From JAWVFM01 sp963771655 (GTDB taxonomy: Bacteria; Actinomycetota; Thermoleophilia; Solirubrobacterales; 70-9), in assembly GCA_963771655.1 (NCBI GenBank), contig CAVYUG010000018.1, positions 62,001 through 126,000 on the forward strand: 64,000 nt of DNA, written 5' to 3'. Every line of letters starts with the position of its first letter. The stretch's first letter is position 1. The translations under genes were made by a program, and so were the position numbers. A model generated the notes under the pieces. The model saw only the letters and a list, made by a program, of their open reading frames with translations, searched no databases and was not told where the DNA came from. Of this stretch, positions 24,982 to 34,061 are shown piece after piece.

Positions 24982-25710
24982 TTGAGCTCTAACACGACCG
25001 ACACCAGTGGCTCGGGGAGCGGCGGCAGGACCGTCGCAATGATCTTCGCGAGCTTGGGGGCGCTCATCGGCGTCCTGATCGCCCTCGGAGGGCTCGCTCT
25101 CATCGCGGTGCACGTCTTCGCACGCGACGACGACGGCTACTACACCACCGACACAGAGCGCCTCGCGAGCGGCCGGTACGCGATCGTCTCGGACGCGCTT
25201 GATCTCGGGCGCGACTCCGTCGACGCCGATGCCGGTGACCTCGGCGCGACGCTGAAGGTCAGCGCGACGTCGACGGGCAAGCCCGTCTTCGTCGGCATCG
25301 CCAGACGGGCCGCGGTCGCGACCTACCTCCGGGGAGTCGGCTACAGCGAGCTCGATGATTTCGGCGACGGCAGGGCTAGGTACAGCCAGGTGCCCGGGCG
25401 CCAACCACGATCGGCCCCGTCGGCGCAGCGCTTCTGGACCGTGCGCGCTGCCGGCGCAGGCGAGCAATCGGTCGAGTGGGACGTCGACAGTGGAACCTGG
25501 AACGCGGTCGTGATGAACGCCGACGGGAGCCGCGGTGTCGTCGTCGATGCCGAGGCCGGCATCAAGGTCAGCTGGCTGATCTGGGTGGGCGTCGGCCTCC
25601 TGATCCTCGGTGTCGTGATCGCGGGTCTCTGTATCTACGCCGTCCGGAACATGACGCGCCCGCGACCGGTGCCGCCGCCGCCCGATAGTCGCTCGGCCCC
25701 GGCCGACTAA
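24982..25710 (+). CDS. Membrane protein of unknown function with two helices
   Basis: 242 residues from TTG 24982 behind GAGGGGG. A Gly/Ser-rich N-terminus leads into helix 1 (about 18-43), an extracellular beta-rich domain of about 140 residues (YYTTDTERL ... SVEWDVDSGTWNAVVMNADGS) and helix 2 near 200-222, ending in a Pro-rich cytoplasmic tail. The middle domain matches the pattern of actinobacterial proteins whose repeat ends in WNVVVMNADGS; function is unknown. It stands between the oxidoreductase and the glycosyltransferase with short gaps. Confidence 0.65.
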   Translation: MSSNTTDTSGSGSGGRTVAMIFASLGALIGVLIALGGLALIAVHVFARDDDGYYTTDTERLASGRYAIVSDALDLGRDSVDADAGDLGATLKVSATSTGKPVFVGIARRAAVATYLRGVGYSELDDFGDGRARYSQVPGRQPRSAPSAQRFWTVRAAGAGEQSVEWDVDSGTWNAVVMNADGSRGVVVDAEAGIKVSWLIWVGVGLLILGVVIAGLCIYAVRNMTRPRPVPPPPDSRSAPAD

Positions 25711-25759
25711 GGCCGGCCGCCACCCTCGCCTGGGACTCCTCGGGCCTTAGGGTCTGCCT

Positions 25760-27055
25760 GTGAGGGTGCTCCACGTGATGTTCGACGGGGGCGGCAACGT
25801 CGGCATCCAGCTGCCGGTCACGCGCGCACTGGCAACGCGTGGTCACGACGTGCGCGTGCTGGGCCATCGGTGCCAGCGTGCCCGCGTCGAGGCGACGGGT
25901 GCGACGTTCGCGTCCTTCGCATACGCGCCGGACGCCGACGCGAGCCGACCCGAGACCGACATCATCCGCGACTGGGAGGCCCGGACGCCAATCGGGGCAT
26001 TCGCGCGAACGCGCGACAACCTCATGTTCGGGCCGGCGCTCGAGTTCGCCCGCGACGTCGTCGCGGAGGCGAACCGCCACCAGCCCCACGTGATCGTCTT
26101 CGACTACCTCGTGGTCGGGGCTGGTGTGGGTGCCGAGGCAGCCGGGGTCCCCAGCGTGGAGCTGGTGCACACGGTCTACCCGCTGCCCCTTCCCGGAGTC
26201 CCGCCGTTCGGTCAGGGGCTCATGCCCGCACGCGGCCGCCTCGGCGCGGCGCGCGACGCCCTCGTCACCTGGGGTTTGCGGCGAGCGTTCGCTCCCGGCC
26301 TGCGGCCGCTCAACGCGGCGCGCCGCGAGCTCGGGCTCGGACCGGTTGACGAGGTCTTCGATCAATTCCTACGCCCCGCCGCTGTGCTCGTCCTGACGAG
26401 CCCCGAGTTCGACTTCGCCTCGACAGCCCACCTGCCCGCCAACGTCCGCTACACCGGGCCAGTTCTGGAGCCCGCTGGGCCCGGGGTTTGGGAGTCGCCG
26501 TGGCCGGCCGGCGATCCACGTCCGCTGGTGCTCGCCAGCTTCAGCACCACGTTTCAGGATCAGCGCAGCCTGGGTGAGGCCGCGCTGGCCGCGCTCGGCC
26601 AGCTGCCGGTTCGGGGCCTCGTGACCACCGGCCCCGGGCTCGACCTCTCGGGCCTCCCCGTGCCAGCCAACGTGGAGGTGCGCGAGTTCGTTCCCCACGC
26701 CTCGGTATTGCCCGACGCGGACCTCGTGGTGACCCACGCCGGCCTCGGGACGGTGCACGCCGCCCTTGCCGCGGGCGTGCCGCTCGTCTGCATGCCCGAT
26801 GGCCGCGACCAGAACGACAACGCTGCGCGCGTCGTGGTCGCAGGCGCCGGGGTGCGGGTGGCCCGCAACGCGTCCGCCGCGAAGCTTCGGGACGTCATCG
26901 CCGCGGCGCTCGACGATGAGTCCCTCGCTGCCGGGGCCGTCCGCATGGCCGACGCGTTCGCGCGCGAGGACGGGCTCGCGGCGTCGGCGGCGGCGATCGA
27001 GGAGGTCGGGGATGCCTCCGAGAGATCTCGATCGCGGCCGCGCGAGAAGGCATAA
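25760..27055 (+). CDS. Glycosyltransferase, UGT/MGT type (GT1)
   Basis: 431 residues from GTG 25760. The N-terminal Rossmann half starts VLHVMFDGGGNVGIQLPVTRAL; the C-terminal half holds the sugar-nucleotide motif THAGLGTVHAALAAGVPLVCMPDGRDQNDNA in shortened form (HAGxGTxxxAL ... P-x-x-x-D-Q-x-x-N). Such enzymes transfer a sugar from a nucleotide donor to a lipid, macrolide or other small acceptor in the cytoplasm. No neighbouring biosynthesis genes indicate the acceptor. The Arg-rich tail is unusual but short. Confidence 0.85.
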   Translation: MRVLHVMFDGGGNVGIQLPVTRALATRGHDVRVLGHRCQRARVEATGATFASFAYAPDADASRPETDIIRDWEARTPIGAFARTRDNLMFGPALEFARDVVAEANRHQPHVIVFDYLVVGAGVGAEAAGVPSVELVHTVYPLPLPGVPPFGQGLMPARGRLGAARDALVTWGLRRAFAPGLRPLNAARRELGLGPVDEVFDQFLRPAAVLVLTSPEFDFASTAHLPANVRYTGPVLEPAGPGVWESPWPAGDPRPLVLASFSTTFQDQRSLGEAALAALGQLPVRGLVTTGPGLDLSGLPVPANVEVREFVPHASVLPDADLVVTHAGLGTVHAALAAGVPLVCMPDGRDQNDNAARVVVAGAGVRVARNASAAKLRDVIAAALDDESLAAGAVRMADAFAREDGLAASAAAIEEVGDASERSRSRPREKA

Positions 27056-27085
27056 TCCCGCCGGCCGAACGACCGAAGGAGTGGC

Positions 27086-27928
27086 ATGGGGCGGATCAGA
27101 GCAGGGTGGGGGCTGACCAAGAAGAGCTGGGCGGTCCTCAGGGACAACAGGACGCTCGTCCGGTTCCCGCTCTATGGGGCCGCGGCCACGATCCTGATGG
27201 GGATCATCGTCGTCGGACCCGGCCTCTACCTCATCGACACGGGGAGCAAAGGCGGCGGGATCGCGCTGGCGATCATCGGCTTCTACATCCTCGCCGTCAT
27301 CGGCTTCTACTTCAGCGTCGCCCTCGCCGCCGCCGCCGACATGATCTTCCGCGGGCAGCAGCCGACGGTCGGCGACGGCCTCGACGTCGCGCGGAGCCGA
27401 TTCGGGGCCATCGCCGGCTGGGCCGCGCTGTCGACCGTCGTCGGCGTGATCCTGAGCATCCTCGAGGAGCAGGGGATCGTCGGGCAGATCCTTGGCCGGC
27501 TGCTCGACATCGGCTGGTCGTTGCTCACGTTCCTCGCGGTCCCGGTGATCGCGATCGAGGGCACGGGCCCCATCGACACATTCAAGCGCTCGGCCGGGAT
27601 CTTTCGCTCCAAGTGGGGCCAGCAGCTCACCGGGAACCTCGCGATCGGCGGGCTCGTGTTCCTGCTCGGGATCCTGCCCGCCGGGCTCCTGATCGTTGCC
27701 GGGATTGCGCTGTGGTCCTCAAGTGGGTTCGGCGGTGCGCTGCTCGTGATCGTCGGCGCGATCGTCGGCGCGATCGCGCTCCTGATCTCGAAGGCGCTCT
27801 CGGGGATCTTCGGCGTCGCGCTCTACCGCTACGCGACGGGCGGCGAGCCAGTCGGCGGCTTCACCGCGGCCGAGCTCGAGTCCGCGGTCAGGCGGAAGAA
27901 GGGCGCGCCGGCTCCGGGGACGGCCTGA
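27086..27928 (+). CDS. DUF6159-type integral membrane protein
   Basis: 280 residues from ATG 27086 with AAGGAG seven bases upstream. Six hydrophobic segments, the first after a basic start (GWGLTKKSWAVLRDNRTLVRFP), the sequence feature of the DUF6159 family of actinobacterial membrane proteins. The loop FKRSAGIFRSKWGQQLTGN is also typical. Function of the family is unknown. Its last 41 bases overlap the end of the convergent DoxX gene. Confidence 0.8.
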   Translation: MGRIRAGWGLTKKSWAVLRDNRTLVRFPLYGAAATILMGIIVVGPGLYLIDTGSKGGGIALAIIGFYILAVIGFYFSVALAAAADMIFRGQQPTVGDGLDVARSRFGAIAGWAALSTVVGVILSILEEQGIVGQILGRLLDIGWSLLTFLAVPVIAIEGTGPIDTFKRSAGIFRSKWGQQLTGNLAIGGLVFLLGILPAGLLIVAGIALWSSSGFGGALLVIVGAIVGAIALLISKALSGIFGVALYRYATGGEPVGGFTAAELESAVRRKKGAPAPGTA

Positions 27929-28355
27929 GCCGGCCGTCGAGGCTCCGACGCCCCGGCCCCACGACCAGCAGATAGACCATCACCGCGAGCTGAAACGGCG
28001 CCAGGGTGAAGCTGATGACCTCGCCCTCGCCGATGCCCGACACGGCGATCGCACCGACCATGTCGCCCGCGAGGACGAGCGCCGCGAGCCTCGTCCCGAG
28101 GCCGACGATGAGGAGGACTCCCCCGATGACCTCGATCACGCCGATCGCGTAGACGAACGCATCCGGCGAGGGAAGGCCATAGGTGCGGAACGAGTCGACC
28201 TCGCTTGCGTGGCTCGTGAACTTGCCGATCCCGAAGATGACGAAGATCGCCCCCGAGACGATTCGTCCGGCGAGCGCGAGATCCGCCTTCCGGCCGGACG
28301 TCGGGCCGGCGACGAGAAGCTCTTTGAGCCTGGCCATCGACACCCAGTCTCGCAT
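27888..28355 (-). CDS. DoxX-family membrane protein
   Basis: 155 residues. Four hydrophobic helices, with ALAGRIVSGAIFVIFGIGKF in helix 1 and YAIGVIEVIGGVLLIVGLGTRLAALVL in the middle, as in DoxX/DUF4149-type proteins. These small inner-membrane proteins accompany oxidoreductases or act in redox or sulfur metabolism; a specific role is not evident here. ATG 28337 would remove six residues. The 3' end overlaps that of the convergent DUF6159 gene by 41 bases. Confidence 0.8.
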   Translation of the reverse strand: MRDWVSMARLKELLVAGPTSGRKADLALAGRIVSGAIFVIFGIGKFTSHASEVDSFRTYGLPSPDAFVYAIGVIEVIGGVLLIVGLGTRLAALVLAGDMVGAIAVSGIGEGEVISFTLAPFQLAVMVYLLVVGPGRRSLDGRLRPSPEPARPSSA

Positions 28356-28386
28356 CGCCTTGAGCCGTTACGCATAGAGTCGTCCC

Positions 28387-28776
28387 GTGCGGCGCCTGAT
28401 CCCCCTGCTCTCAGACCGCCACCCGGTGATCCAGGGCTTCCTCGTCGTCGGCGGCCCGGTCATCTTCGGCGTCCTCTGCGGGATCTTGCTCGGCCATTCG
28501 AGCGCGGCGTACGTGATCGCGAGCGTGCTCTCGATCGCGGGCGGGTTCCTTGCCGGCTTCGAGCACGCCGGGTGGCGAGGCGGTGCGGTTCGCGGCGTCG
28601 TCGGCGGCACGCTCTTCGGGGCGTCGATCCTGCTCGGCCACGCGATCGACGGCGCCCACGAGACCGTGAAGCTGCCCGACCCGCACGCCTTGCTCGTCGT
28701 CGTGACGGCGTTCTTCGGCACGCTTCTCGGGTCGCTCGGCGGCCGCGCCCGGGGCCGCGTGGAGGCGCCGCCCTGA
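28387..28776 (+). CDS. Small integral membrane protein
   Basis: 129 residues, GTG start at 28387, divergent from DoxX with only 31 bases between. Four hydrophobic stretches (GFLVVGGPVIFGVLCGILLG, YVIASVLSIAGGFLAGF, VRGVVGGTLFGASILLGHAI and the LLVVVTAFFGTLLGSLG end) with Gly-rich packing motifs. No family I recognise. The position suggests a shared regulatory region with DoxX; function unknown. Confidence 0.65.
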   Translation: MRRLIPLLSDRHPVIQGFLVVGGPVIFGVLCGILLGHSSAAYVIASVLSIAGGFLAGFEHAGWRGGAVRGVVGGTLFGASILLGHAIDGAHETVKLPDPHALLVVVTAFFGTLLGSLGGRARGRVEAPP

Positions 28777-28840
28777 TAGGTTCTCAGTCCAGGGAGCGGC
28801 CAAGGACGGCCGACTGATTGGCGAGGAGAGGAGAAAGTTG

Positions 28841-31309
28841 ATGCGGCGGTGCGTGACGGGAATGGTTGCGGTCGTGGCCCTTGCATTCGCCCCGGCGGCG
28901 AGCGCGGGTATCACCGACGACGCGCAGACGGCGCTCAACATCATTCCCTCGGGCCAATACGGCGCGCTGACGCCGCCGCCCGGCGCCGACACTCAGGCGA
29001 AGTTGTACGACGGGCTGACGCCGCTCTTCGACAACGTCAAGGACAAGGACCTCACCAAGTACTTCAAGTCCGAGAAGTTCGGCATCGACACCTCCGGGCC
29101 CGGCACCGTCGAGACCGTCCCCTTCCCGGGCGTCACGATCACGCGCGACAAGTACGACGTCCCGCATGTCGACGCGACGACACATGACGGCGGCGTGTGG
29201 GCCGCGGGCTGGATCGCCGTCGAGGACCGTGGGCTGCTTCTCGGCCTCGCGCGCAACGACGCCTACGTGGCCGCAATCGACGTTCCCGGGCTCGACGCGG
29301 TCAGCCTGATCGCCGGCCTCAAGACCTTCACGCCGAGCCAGCAGACGATCGACACGGTCCACCAGCAGCGCCAGGTGCTGCTGAATCAGGGCGCCGAGGG
29401 CGCAGCGGTCGTGCACGACATCGACACGTTCGTGCAGGGGATGAACGACTACGTCGACGCCCATACCCCGAGCACCCCGCATTTCACGGACACCGACATC
29501 TTCGCCCTCAACGCCTTGAAGGACCAATTCGTCGGCGAGGGCGGGGGCGATGAGGCGCGCCGCTCGCAGTTCCTCGGCGGGCTCGAGAAGCGCCTCGGCA
29601 CGAACAAGGGCTACAGCGTCTTCAACGACCTGCGACAGCACACCAACGACGGAAGCCCGACGACGGTCGACGGCCGGTTCCCCTATGAGGCCGCGCCGAG
29701 GAAGCCCGGCGCCAAGGGCAGCGTCGTGCTCGATCCCGGGAGCTATACGCCCACGCCCGCGGCGAAGGTGAGCGGCGTTGCGGCCAAGCCGGCCGCGCGC
29801 CCCCAGGCGAGCAACGAGCTCATGATCGAGAAGAAGTACTCGAGCACGGGGAATCCCCTGCTCGTCGGCGGACCGCAGATCGGCTACTTCTACCCCGGCT
29901 TCACCTACGAGATCGACATGCACGCCGCCGACCTCCAGTGGCGGGGCGCGACCTCGGTGCCCTTCCCCGGCTACCTGCTGATCGGCCGCGGCAAGGACTT
30001 CGCGTCGACGCTCACCTCCGCCGGGAGCGACGTCATCGACCAGTACGCGGAGACCCTCTGCGGTGGCAGCGACACGATGTACCTCTACAACGGCACCTGC
30101 ACGCCGATGGGCACGGTCGACGCCGGCACGCTCGACGGCAACGCCGTGACCTTCAGGACCACGGTGCACGGCCCGGTGATCGGCTACGCGACGGCCAAGG
30201 GCACGAAGGTCGCGATCTCCTCGAAGCGCTCGAGCTTCGGCAAGGACTCGCTCGACCTGCTCTACAACCGTCGCCTCTCGAACGGGCAGGTGAACAGTGC
30301 GAAGTCCTTCGAGGCGGCCGCGGCGCTCACCCCCCAGACGTTCAACTCCTTCTACATGGACTCCAAGAACGTCGCCATGTTCGGCGCCGGGCTGCTGCCG
30401 ATCCGGCCCGCCGGGCTCGATCCAAGCCTGCCGACGGTCGGCACGGGCCAGTACGAGTGGAAGGGCTTCCTGCCCGCGAAGGGGCACATCCAGGGCATCG
30501 ATCCGCAGAAGACGCCCGTCAAGGGCACGATGGTGAACTGGAACAACATCAGCGCCCACGGCTTCGGCGCCGCGGATGACGCCTTCGGCGGCAACGGGTC
30601 AGCCGCGCGCGTGGACATGCTGAACAAGAACCTCAAGAAGGAAAAGGACAAGAAGGGCAAGTGGTCGCTCGCCTCGGTCACCTCGGCGATGAACGCCGCC
30701 GCGACCCAGGACGTCCGCTCCGTCGATACGACGCCGCTCCTGCAGAAGCTCCTGAAGGGCTCGAAGGCGCCGAACAAGCAGGCGGCGAAGATGCTGGGCG
30801 TGCTCGGGGCCTGGCGGAAGCACGGCTCGAGCCGCCTCGACAAGAACCTCGACGGCAAGATCGACGATCCCGGGGCAGCCGTGATGGACGCCGCGTGGCC
30901 GAAGATCGCCGACGCGTTCATGAAGCCGCAGCTCGGCAGCCAGCTCGACGAGCTGAGCTCGCTCTTCTCGCGCTTCGACGCGCCGCCCGGCGGCCAGTAC
31001 AGCGGCTGGTACCAGTACTTCGACCGCGACATCAAGCGGCTTCTGGGCATCAAGCAGCCCGACCCGTTCGCGAACGACTACTGCGGCAACGGCAAGCTCA
31101 AGAAGTGCCAGAAGTCCGTGTGGAAGGCGATCAAGTCGGCGGGTAAGGCCGAGACAAAGTCACAGCACACGTCGAACCCGAAGAAGTGGCGCGCGAGCGC
31201 GACCGCGGAGCGGATCAAGTTCGCGCCGGGGATCCTCTCGACGACGATGCGCTACACGAACCGCCCGAGCGGGATCCAGCAGGTGATCTCGTTCAACAAG
31301 CACGGCTGA
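28841..31309 (+). CDS. Penicillin acylase (Ntn hydrolase) family, exported
   Basis: 822 residues with signal peptide (MRRCVTGMVAVVALAFAPAASA); ATG 28841 follows GGAGAGGAGAAAG. The family alpha region (VPHVDATTHDGGVWAAGWIAVEDR) is followed by the spacer and the autocatalytic cut site QASNELMI, where Ser about 324 becomes the N-terminal nucleophile of the beta chain; GPQIGYFYPGF and the later STLTSAGSDVIDQYAE also match. Such enzymes hydrolyse amides, e.g. acyl-homoserine lactones or penicillins, outside the membrane. The N-terminal part is longer than in the type enzymes and Lys-rich near the C-terminus. Substrate unknown. Confidence 0.85.
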   Translation: MRRCVTGMVAVVALAFAPAASAGITDDAQTALNIIPSGQYGALTPPPGADTQAKLYDGLTPLFDNVKDKDLTKYFKSEKFGIDTSGPGTVETVPFPGVTITRDKYDVPHVDATTHDGGVWAAGWIAVEDRGLLLGLARNDAYVAAIDVPGLDAVSLIAGLKTFTPSQQTIDTVHQQRQVLLNQGAEGAAVVHDIDTFVQGMNDYVDAHTPSTPHFTDTDIFALNALKDQFVGEGGGDEARRSQFLGGLEKRLGTNKGYSVFNDLRQHTNDGSPTTVDGRFPYEAAPRKPGAKGSVVLDPGSYTPTPAAKVSGVAAKPAARPQASNELMIEKKYSSTGNPLLVGGPQIGYFYPGFTYEIDMHAADLQWRGATSVPFPGYLLIGRGKDFASTLTSAGSDVIDQYAETLCGGSDTMYLYNGTCTPMGTVDAGTLDGNAVTFRTTVHGPVIGYATAKGTKVAISSKRSSFGKDSLDLLYNRRLSNGQVNSAKSFEAAAALTPQTFNSFYMDSKNVAMFGAGLLPIRPAGLDPSLPTVGTGQYEWKGFLPAKGHIQGIDPQKTPVKGTMVNWNNISAHGFGAADDAFGGNGSAARVDMLNKNLKKEKDKKGKWSLASVTSAMNAAATQDVRSVDTTPLLQKLLKGSKAPNKQAAKMLGVLGAWRKHGSSRLDKNLDGKIDDPGAAVMDAAWPKIADAFMKPQLGSQLDELSSLFSRFDAPPGGQYSGWYQYFDRDIKRLLGIKQPDPFANDYCGNGKLKKCQKSVWKAIKSAGKAETKSQHTSNPKKWRASATAERIKFAPGILSTTMRYTNRPSGIQQVISFNKHG

Positions 31310-31337
31310 GCGCGAAATAGGCGTCGAGCTCGCCCGC

Positions 31338-31380
31338 GGTTAGAGGGAACCGGCAGCGGGTACCCGCCCTCTTGAGAGGG
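31338..31380 (+). promoter_or_regulatory. SigB-like promoter motif and hairpins before the RsbW-like gene
   Basis: GGTTAG (31338-31343) and GGGTAC (31358-31363) are 14 bases apart, near the general-stress sigma factor consensus GTTT-N14-GGGTA. GGGTAC lies in the palindrome GCGGGTACCCGC, and CCCTCTTGAGAGGG follows. The hairpins could instead terminate the penicillin acylase transcript. Confidence 0.35.
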
Positions 31381-31438
31381 TCAGCGAGTGACGCAACCGG
31401 TGTGGTGACGTCGGCCGAAGACCCGGTAGGGAGTTCGA

Positions 31439-31816
31439 ATGGTCGCTCACGAGCTAGAGGTCGAGTTGACAGCCAGCCCTGCGAGTATCGCTCGGGCGCG
31501 CGCAGTGGCGCGGCGCTTCGCGGAGAACTGCGGCGCTGACCCCGAGGACATCGCGCTCGCCGCGTCGGAGGCGGTGACCAACGCCCTCGTGCACGGCTAT
31601 CGCGACGAGAGCCGGGGCACGATCGCGCTGAGGGCGTATCGAGACGGCGACGACTGCGTCTTCGAGGTCACCGACCGCGGTGTCGGCATGCGCCCGCATC
31701 CCGACGCGCCCGGGCTCGGGCTGGGACTGCCCGTGATCACGGCCGTCTCCGGCAGCGTCGAGATCGTGAGCTTGGCGCAGGGCACGGCGATCCGCATGCG
31801 CTTTCCCCGCGTCTAG
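31439..31816 (+). CDS. Serine-protein kinase/anti-sigma factor of the RsbW type
   Basis: 125 residues, entirely a GHKL-type ATPase domain. The N box is EAVTNALVHGY and the G1 box DRGVGM; the G2 box is GLGLGLPVI, so ATP binding looks complete. RsbW/SpoIIAB-like kinases bind and silence an alternative sigma factor and phosphorylate an anti-anti-sigma STAS protein. Neither a sigma factor nor a STAS gene is adjacent here, so the partner must be elsewhere. Start at ATG 31439 behind GTAGGGAG. Confidence 0.85.
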   Translation: MVAHELEVELTASPASIARARAVARRFAENCGADPEDIALAASEAVTNALVHGYRDESRGTIALRAYRDGDDCVFEVTDRGVGMRPHPDAPGLGLGLPVITAVSGSVEIVSLAQGTAIRMRFPRV

Positions 31817-31864
31817 ACGCCAGGCCTTTTCAGCGACTCTGCAATCGGGTAATGCCGCTCGGCC

Positions 31865-32881
31865 ATGCCGCGCCTGCGTCGCGTCGACTGCTCATCGCCC
31901 GGGATCAGCCGGGTGCGGCGCGGCCGTGGCTTCTCCTATCACGAGGCCGATGGCACCGCGATCTCCGACCGCGAGGTGCTCGAGCGCATCCGCGCGCTCG
32001 CCATTCCGCCCGCCTGGGAGGAGGTGTGGATCTGCCCTCACCCCCGCGGGCACATCCAGGCCACGGGAATCGACACGGCGGGCCGCAAGCAGTACCGCTA
32101 CCACGACGCCTGGCGTGAGCGTCGCGACCAGCTGAAGTTCGACCGCGTTCTGGTCTTCGCGCGGGCGCTGCCGACCCTTCGTGAGCGGCTGGACGCCGAC
32201 CTCGAGCGGCGCGGCCTCGTGCGCGAGCGCGTGCTGGCTTGCGCCGTCGCGCTCCTGGACCTCGGCTTCTTTCGCATCGGCAGCGAGCGCTACGCGGCCG
32301 AGAACGAGACCTTCGGCCTCGCGACCCTCCGCAAGCGCCACCTTCGGCTCGAGGGCGGCGAGGCGACCTTCGACTACCGCGCAAAGGGTGGCAAGCGCCA
32401 CGTGCAATCGATTGCCGACGAGTCGGTGCTGCCAACGCTCCGAGCGCTCAAGCGGCGCCGCGGCGGCGGCCACGCGCTCCTGGCCTATCGGGATGGGCGC
32501 CGCTGGATCGATGTCCGCTCCGAGGAGGTGAACGCCTACCTCGACGAGGTGGTGGGGGAGGGGTTCACCGCCAAGGACTTCCGGACCTGGAACGCAACGG
32601 TCCTCGCGGCGGTCGCGCTCGCCCGCGACGGCGGCACGCCAACGAGCCGGGCCGCTCGGAAGCGCGCCGTCACCGCGGCGGTCGAGGAGGTGGCCGAGTA
32701 TCTGGGCAACACCCCGGCCGTCTGCCGAAGCGCGTACATCGACCCCCGGGTGATCGACCGCTACGACTCGGGCGAGACGATCAGGGCCGCGCTCCAGCGC
32801 GCGAAGAGCGGCGCCGGGCAAAACGGCTTCGCCGACCGCGAGCGGATCGAGCGCGCGGTGCTGAGGCTGATCGCGTCGTAG
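31865..32881 (+). CDS. DNA topoisomerase IB (poxvirus-like)
   Basis: 338 residues, the usual length of bacterial type IB enzymes, which relax supercoils through a 3'-phosphotyrosine without ATP. Visible are the N-terminal ISRVRRGRGFSYHEADG, the recognition stretch GRKQYRYHDAWRERRDQLKFDR, the catalytic Arg/Lys region LRKRHLRLEGG and KGGKRH, and the nucleophile Tyr about 291 in CRSAYIDPRV. All of the active-site set appears present. It is a single gene with short gaps to its neighbours. Confidence 0.92.
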   Translation: MPRLRRVDCSSPGISRVRRGRGFSYHEADGTAISDREVLERIRALAIPPAWEEVWICPHPRGHIQATGIDTAGRKQYRYHDAWRERRDQLKFDRVLVFARALPTLRERLDADLERRGLVRERVLACAVALLDLGFFRIGSERYAAENETFGLATLRKRHLRLEGGEATFDYRAKGGKRHVQSIADESVLPTLRALKRRRGGGHALLAYRDGRRWIDVRSEEVNAYLDEVVGEGFTAKDFRTWNATVLAAVALARDGGTPTSRAARKRAVTAAVEEVAEYLGNTPAVCRSAYIDPRVIDRYDSGETIRAALQRAKSGAGQNGFADRERIERAVLRLIAS

Positions 32882-32891
32882 GCTGCCGGTC

Positions 32892-33263
32892 GTGAACTAC
32901 CTCTTGGTGGCGGCGTTCGGGGCCGCAGGCGCCGTCTCCCGTTACGCGCTCGACGGGTGGATCTCCTCGTCCACCCGCGGACAGTTCCCGTGGGGGACGC
33001 TGACGATCAACGTGCTGGGCGCCTTCGCGCTCGGTGTGCTGGTCGCTCTCACCACCGAGCGTCTCCTCCCGCATCCGGAATGGCGCGTGGCTCTCGGCAT
33101 CGGCTTCCTGGGCGCCTTCACGACCTTCTCGACCTACGCCTACGAGACCGTCAAGCTCGCCGAGGACGGCGCGATCGGTCTCGCGCTCGCGAACGCGGTC
33201 GGGATGGTGGCGATCGGCCTTGTTGCGGCGGCCCTCGGCCTCGCGGTCGGGAGGGCCCTCTGA
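32892..33263 (+). CDS. crcB: Fluoride channel CrcB
   Basis: 123 residues from GTG 32892, four hydrophobic helices. The Fluc motifs are intact: NVLGAFALGVL in helix 2 and GFLGAFTTFSTYAYE in helix 3, which forms the fluoride path and the Na+ site. The protein lets fluoride leave the cell as a dual-topology dimer. It overlaps the following DUF190 gene by one ATGA, the arrangement often seen for crcB in actinobacteria and archaea. No fluoride riboswitch is visible in the 10-base gap upstream. Confidence 0.93.
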   Translation: MNYLLVAAFGAAGAVSRYALDGWISSSTRGQFPWGTLTINVLGAFALGVLVALTTERLLPHPEWRVALGIGFLGAFTTFSTYAYETVKLAEDGAIGLALANAVGMVAIGLVAAALGLAVGRAL

Positions 33264-33610
33264 TGTCACGGATCGAGGGCGAGGGGAAATTGCTTCGCGT
33301 CTTCATCGGCGAATCGGATCGCCACGGCCGCAAGCCGCTCTACCAGGCGATCGTCGAGATGCTTCGCGAGGAAGGTCTCGCCGGGGCGACCGTGCTCCGC
33401 GGCGTCGAGGGGTTCGGAGCGAAGAGTCACCTTCACACTGCCCGCATCCTCCGGCTCTCGGACGACCTGCCGGTCGTCATCGAGGTCGTCGACACCGCGG
33501 AACGCATCGAGGCGATCCTTCCTCGCCTCGACGAGATGGTCGGCGACGGGATGGTGACCCTCGAGCGGGTCGAGGTGATCGCCTACCGCGCGGAGCCGCC
33601 GAGCGGCTGA
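33263..33610 (+). CDS. DUF190 protein
   Basis: 115 residues. The pattern LRVFIGESDRHGRKPLYQAIVEMLREEGLAG and GVEGFGAKSHLHT with the final V-E-V-I-A-Y is that of DUF190, a small ferredoxin-like fold related to PII. It is regularly encoded next to crcB, so a role in controlling or assisting fluoride export is likely though unproven. Starts at ATG 33263 within the crcB stop. Confidence 0.92.
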   Translation: MSRIEGEGKLLRVFIGESDRHGRKPLYQAIVEMLREEGLAGATVLRGVEGFGAKSHLHTARILRLSDDLPVVIEVVDTAERIEAILPRLDEMVGDGMVTLERVEVIAYRAEPPSG

Positions 33611-33672
33611 CCCGCGCGCGCTGCCGCGGCATCGGTTAGGTTCTCGCCCCCACACCAGAACCGGAGGGTGCA

Positions 33673-34059
33673 TTGGACCCAGCGACGCTGAAGAAGATCC
33701 CGCTTTTCGCGGAAGTGCCGGATGACGTGCTCGCCAAGATCGCTCCGTGGGCGACCGTCGAGGAGTGGCCCGAGGGGAAGGTGATCGTCAAGGAGGGTGG
33801 CTTCTCCAATCACTTCTACGCGATCGAGGACGGGACCGCGAAGGTGGAGCGCGACGGCGAGCGTCTCGCCGACCTCGGTCCGGGCGACGTCTTCGGCGAG
33901 CAGGGCCTCCTCGAGAAGCAGGAGCGCTCCGCCACCGTCACGTCGACCTCCGAGATCCGTCTCATCAAGATCGAGCACTGGGAGCTCTCGCGCATGCGCC
34001 AGTCGATGCCGGAGGTGGTCGACGAGTTGCGCGCGAAGGTGGAGGCTCAACGGGGCTGA
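33673..34059 (+). CDS. Cyclic nucleotide-binding domain protein (no DNA-binding part)
   Basis: 128 residues from TTG 33673 with CCGGAGGG upstream. It is one CRP-type beta-roll: IPLFAEVPDDVLAKIAPWA, then FYAIEDGTAKVERDGE, GPGDVFGEQGLLEKQERSATV (phosphate-binding cassette with Gly-Glu but Glu-Arg-Ser-Ala rather than the classic R-x-A-x-V) and a C-terminal helix. The HTH domain of CRP is absent, so it cannot act as a regulator by itself. It may bind cAMP or c-di-GMP and act through a partner. Followed by family B hairpins. Confidence 0.85.
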   Translation: MDPATLKKIPLFAEVPDDVLAKIAPWATVEEWPEGKVIVKEGGFSNHFYAIEDGTAKVERDGERLADLGPGDVFGEQGLLEKQERSATVTSTSEIRLIKIEHWELSRMRQSMPEVVDELRAKVEAQRG

Positions 34060-34061
34060 TC

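Noticed and set aside
32882..32891. Possible fluoride riboswitch before crcB
   Set aside because: The gap to the topoisomerase gene is only 10 bases, too short for the structure.
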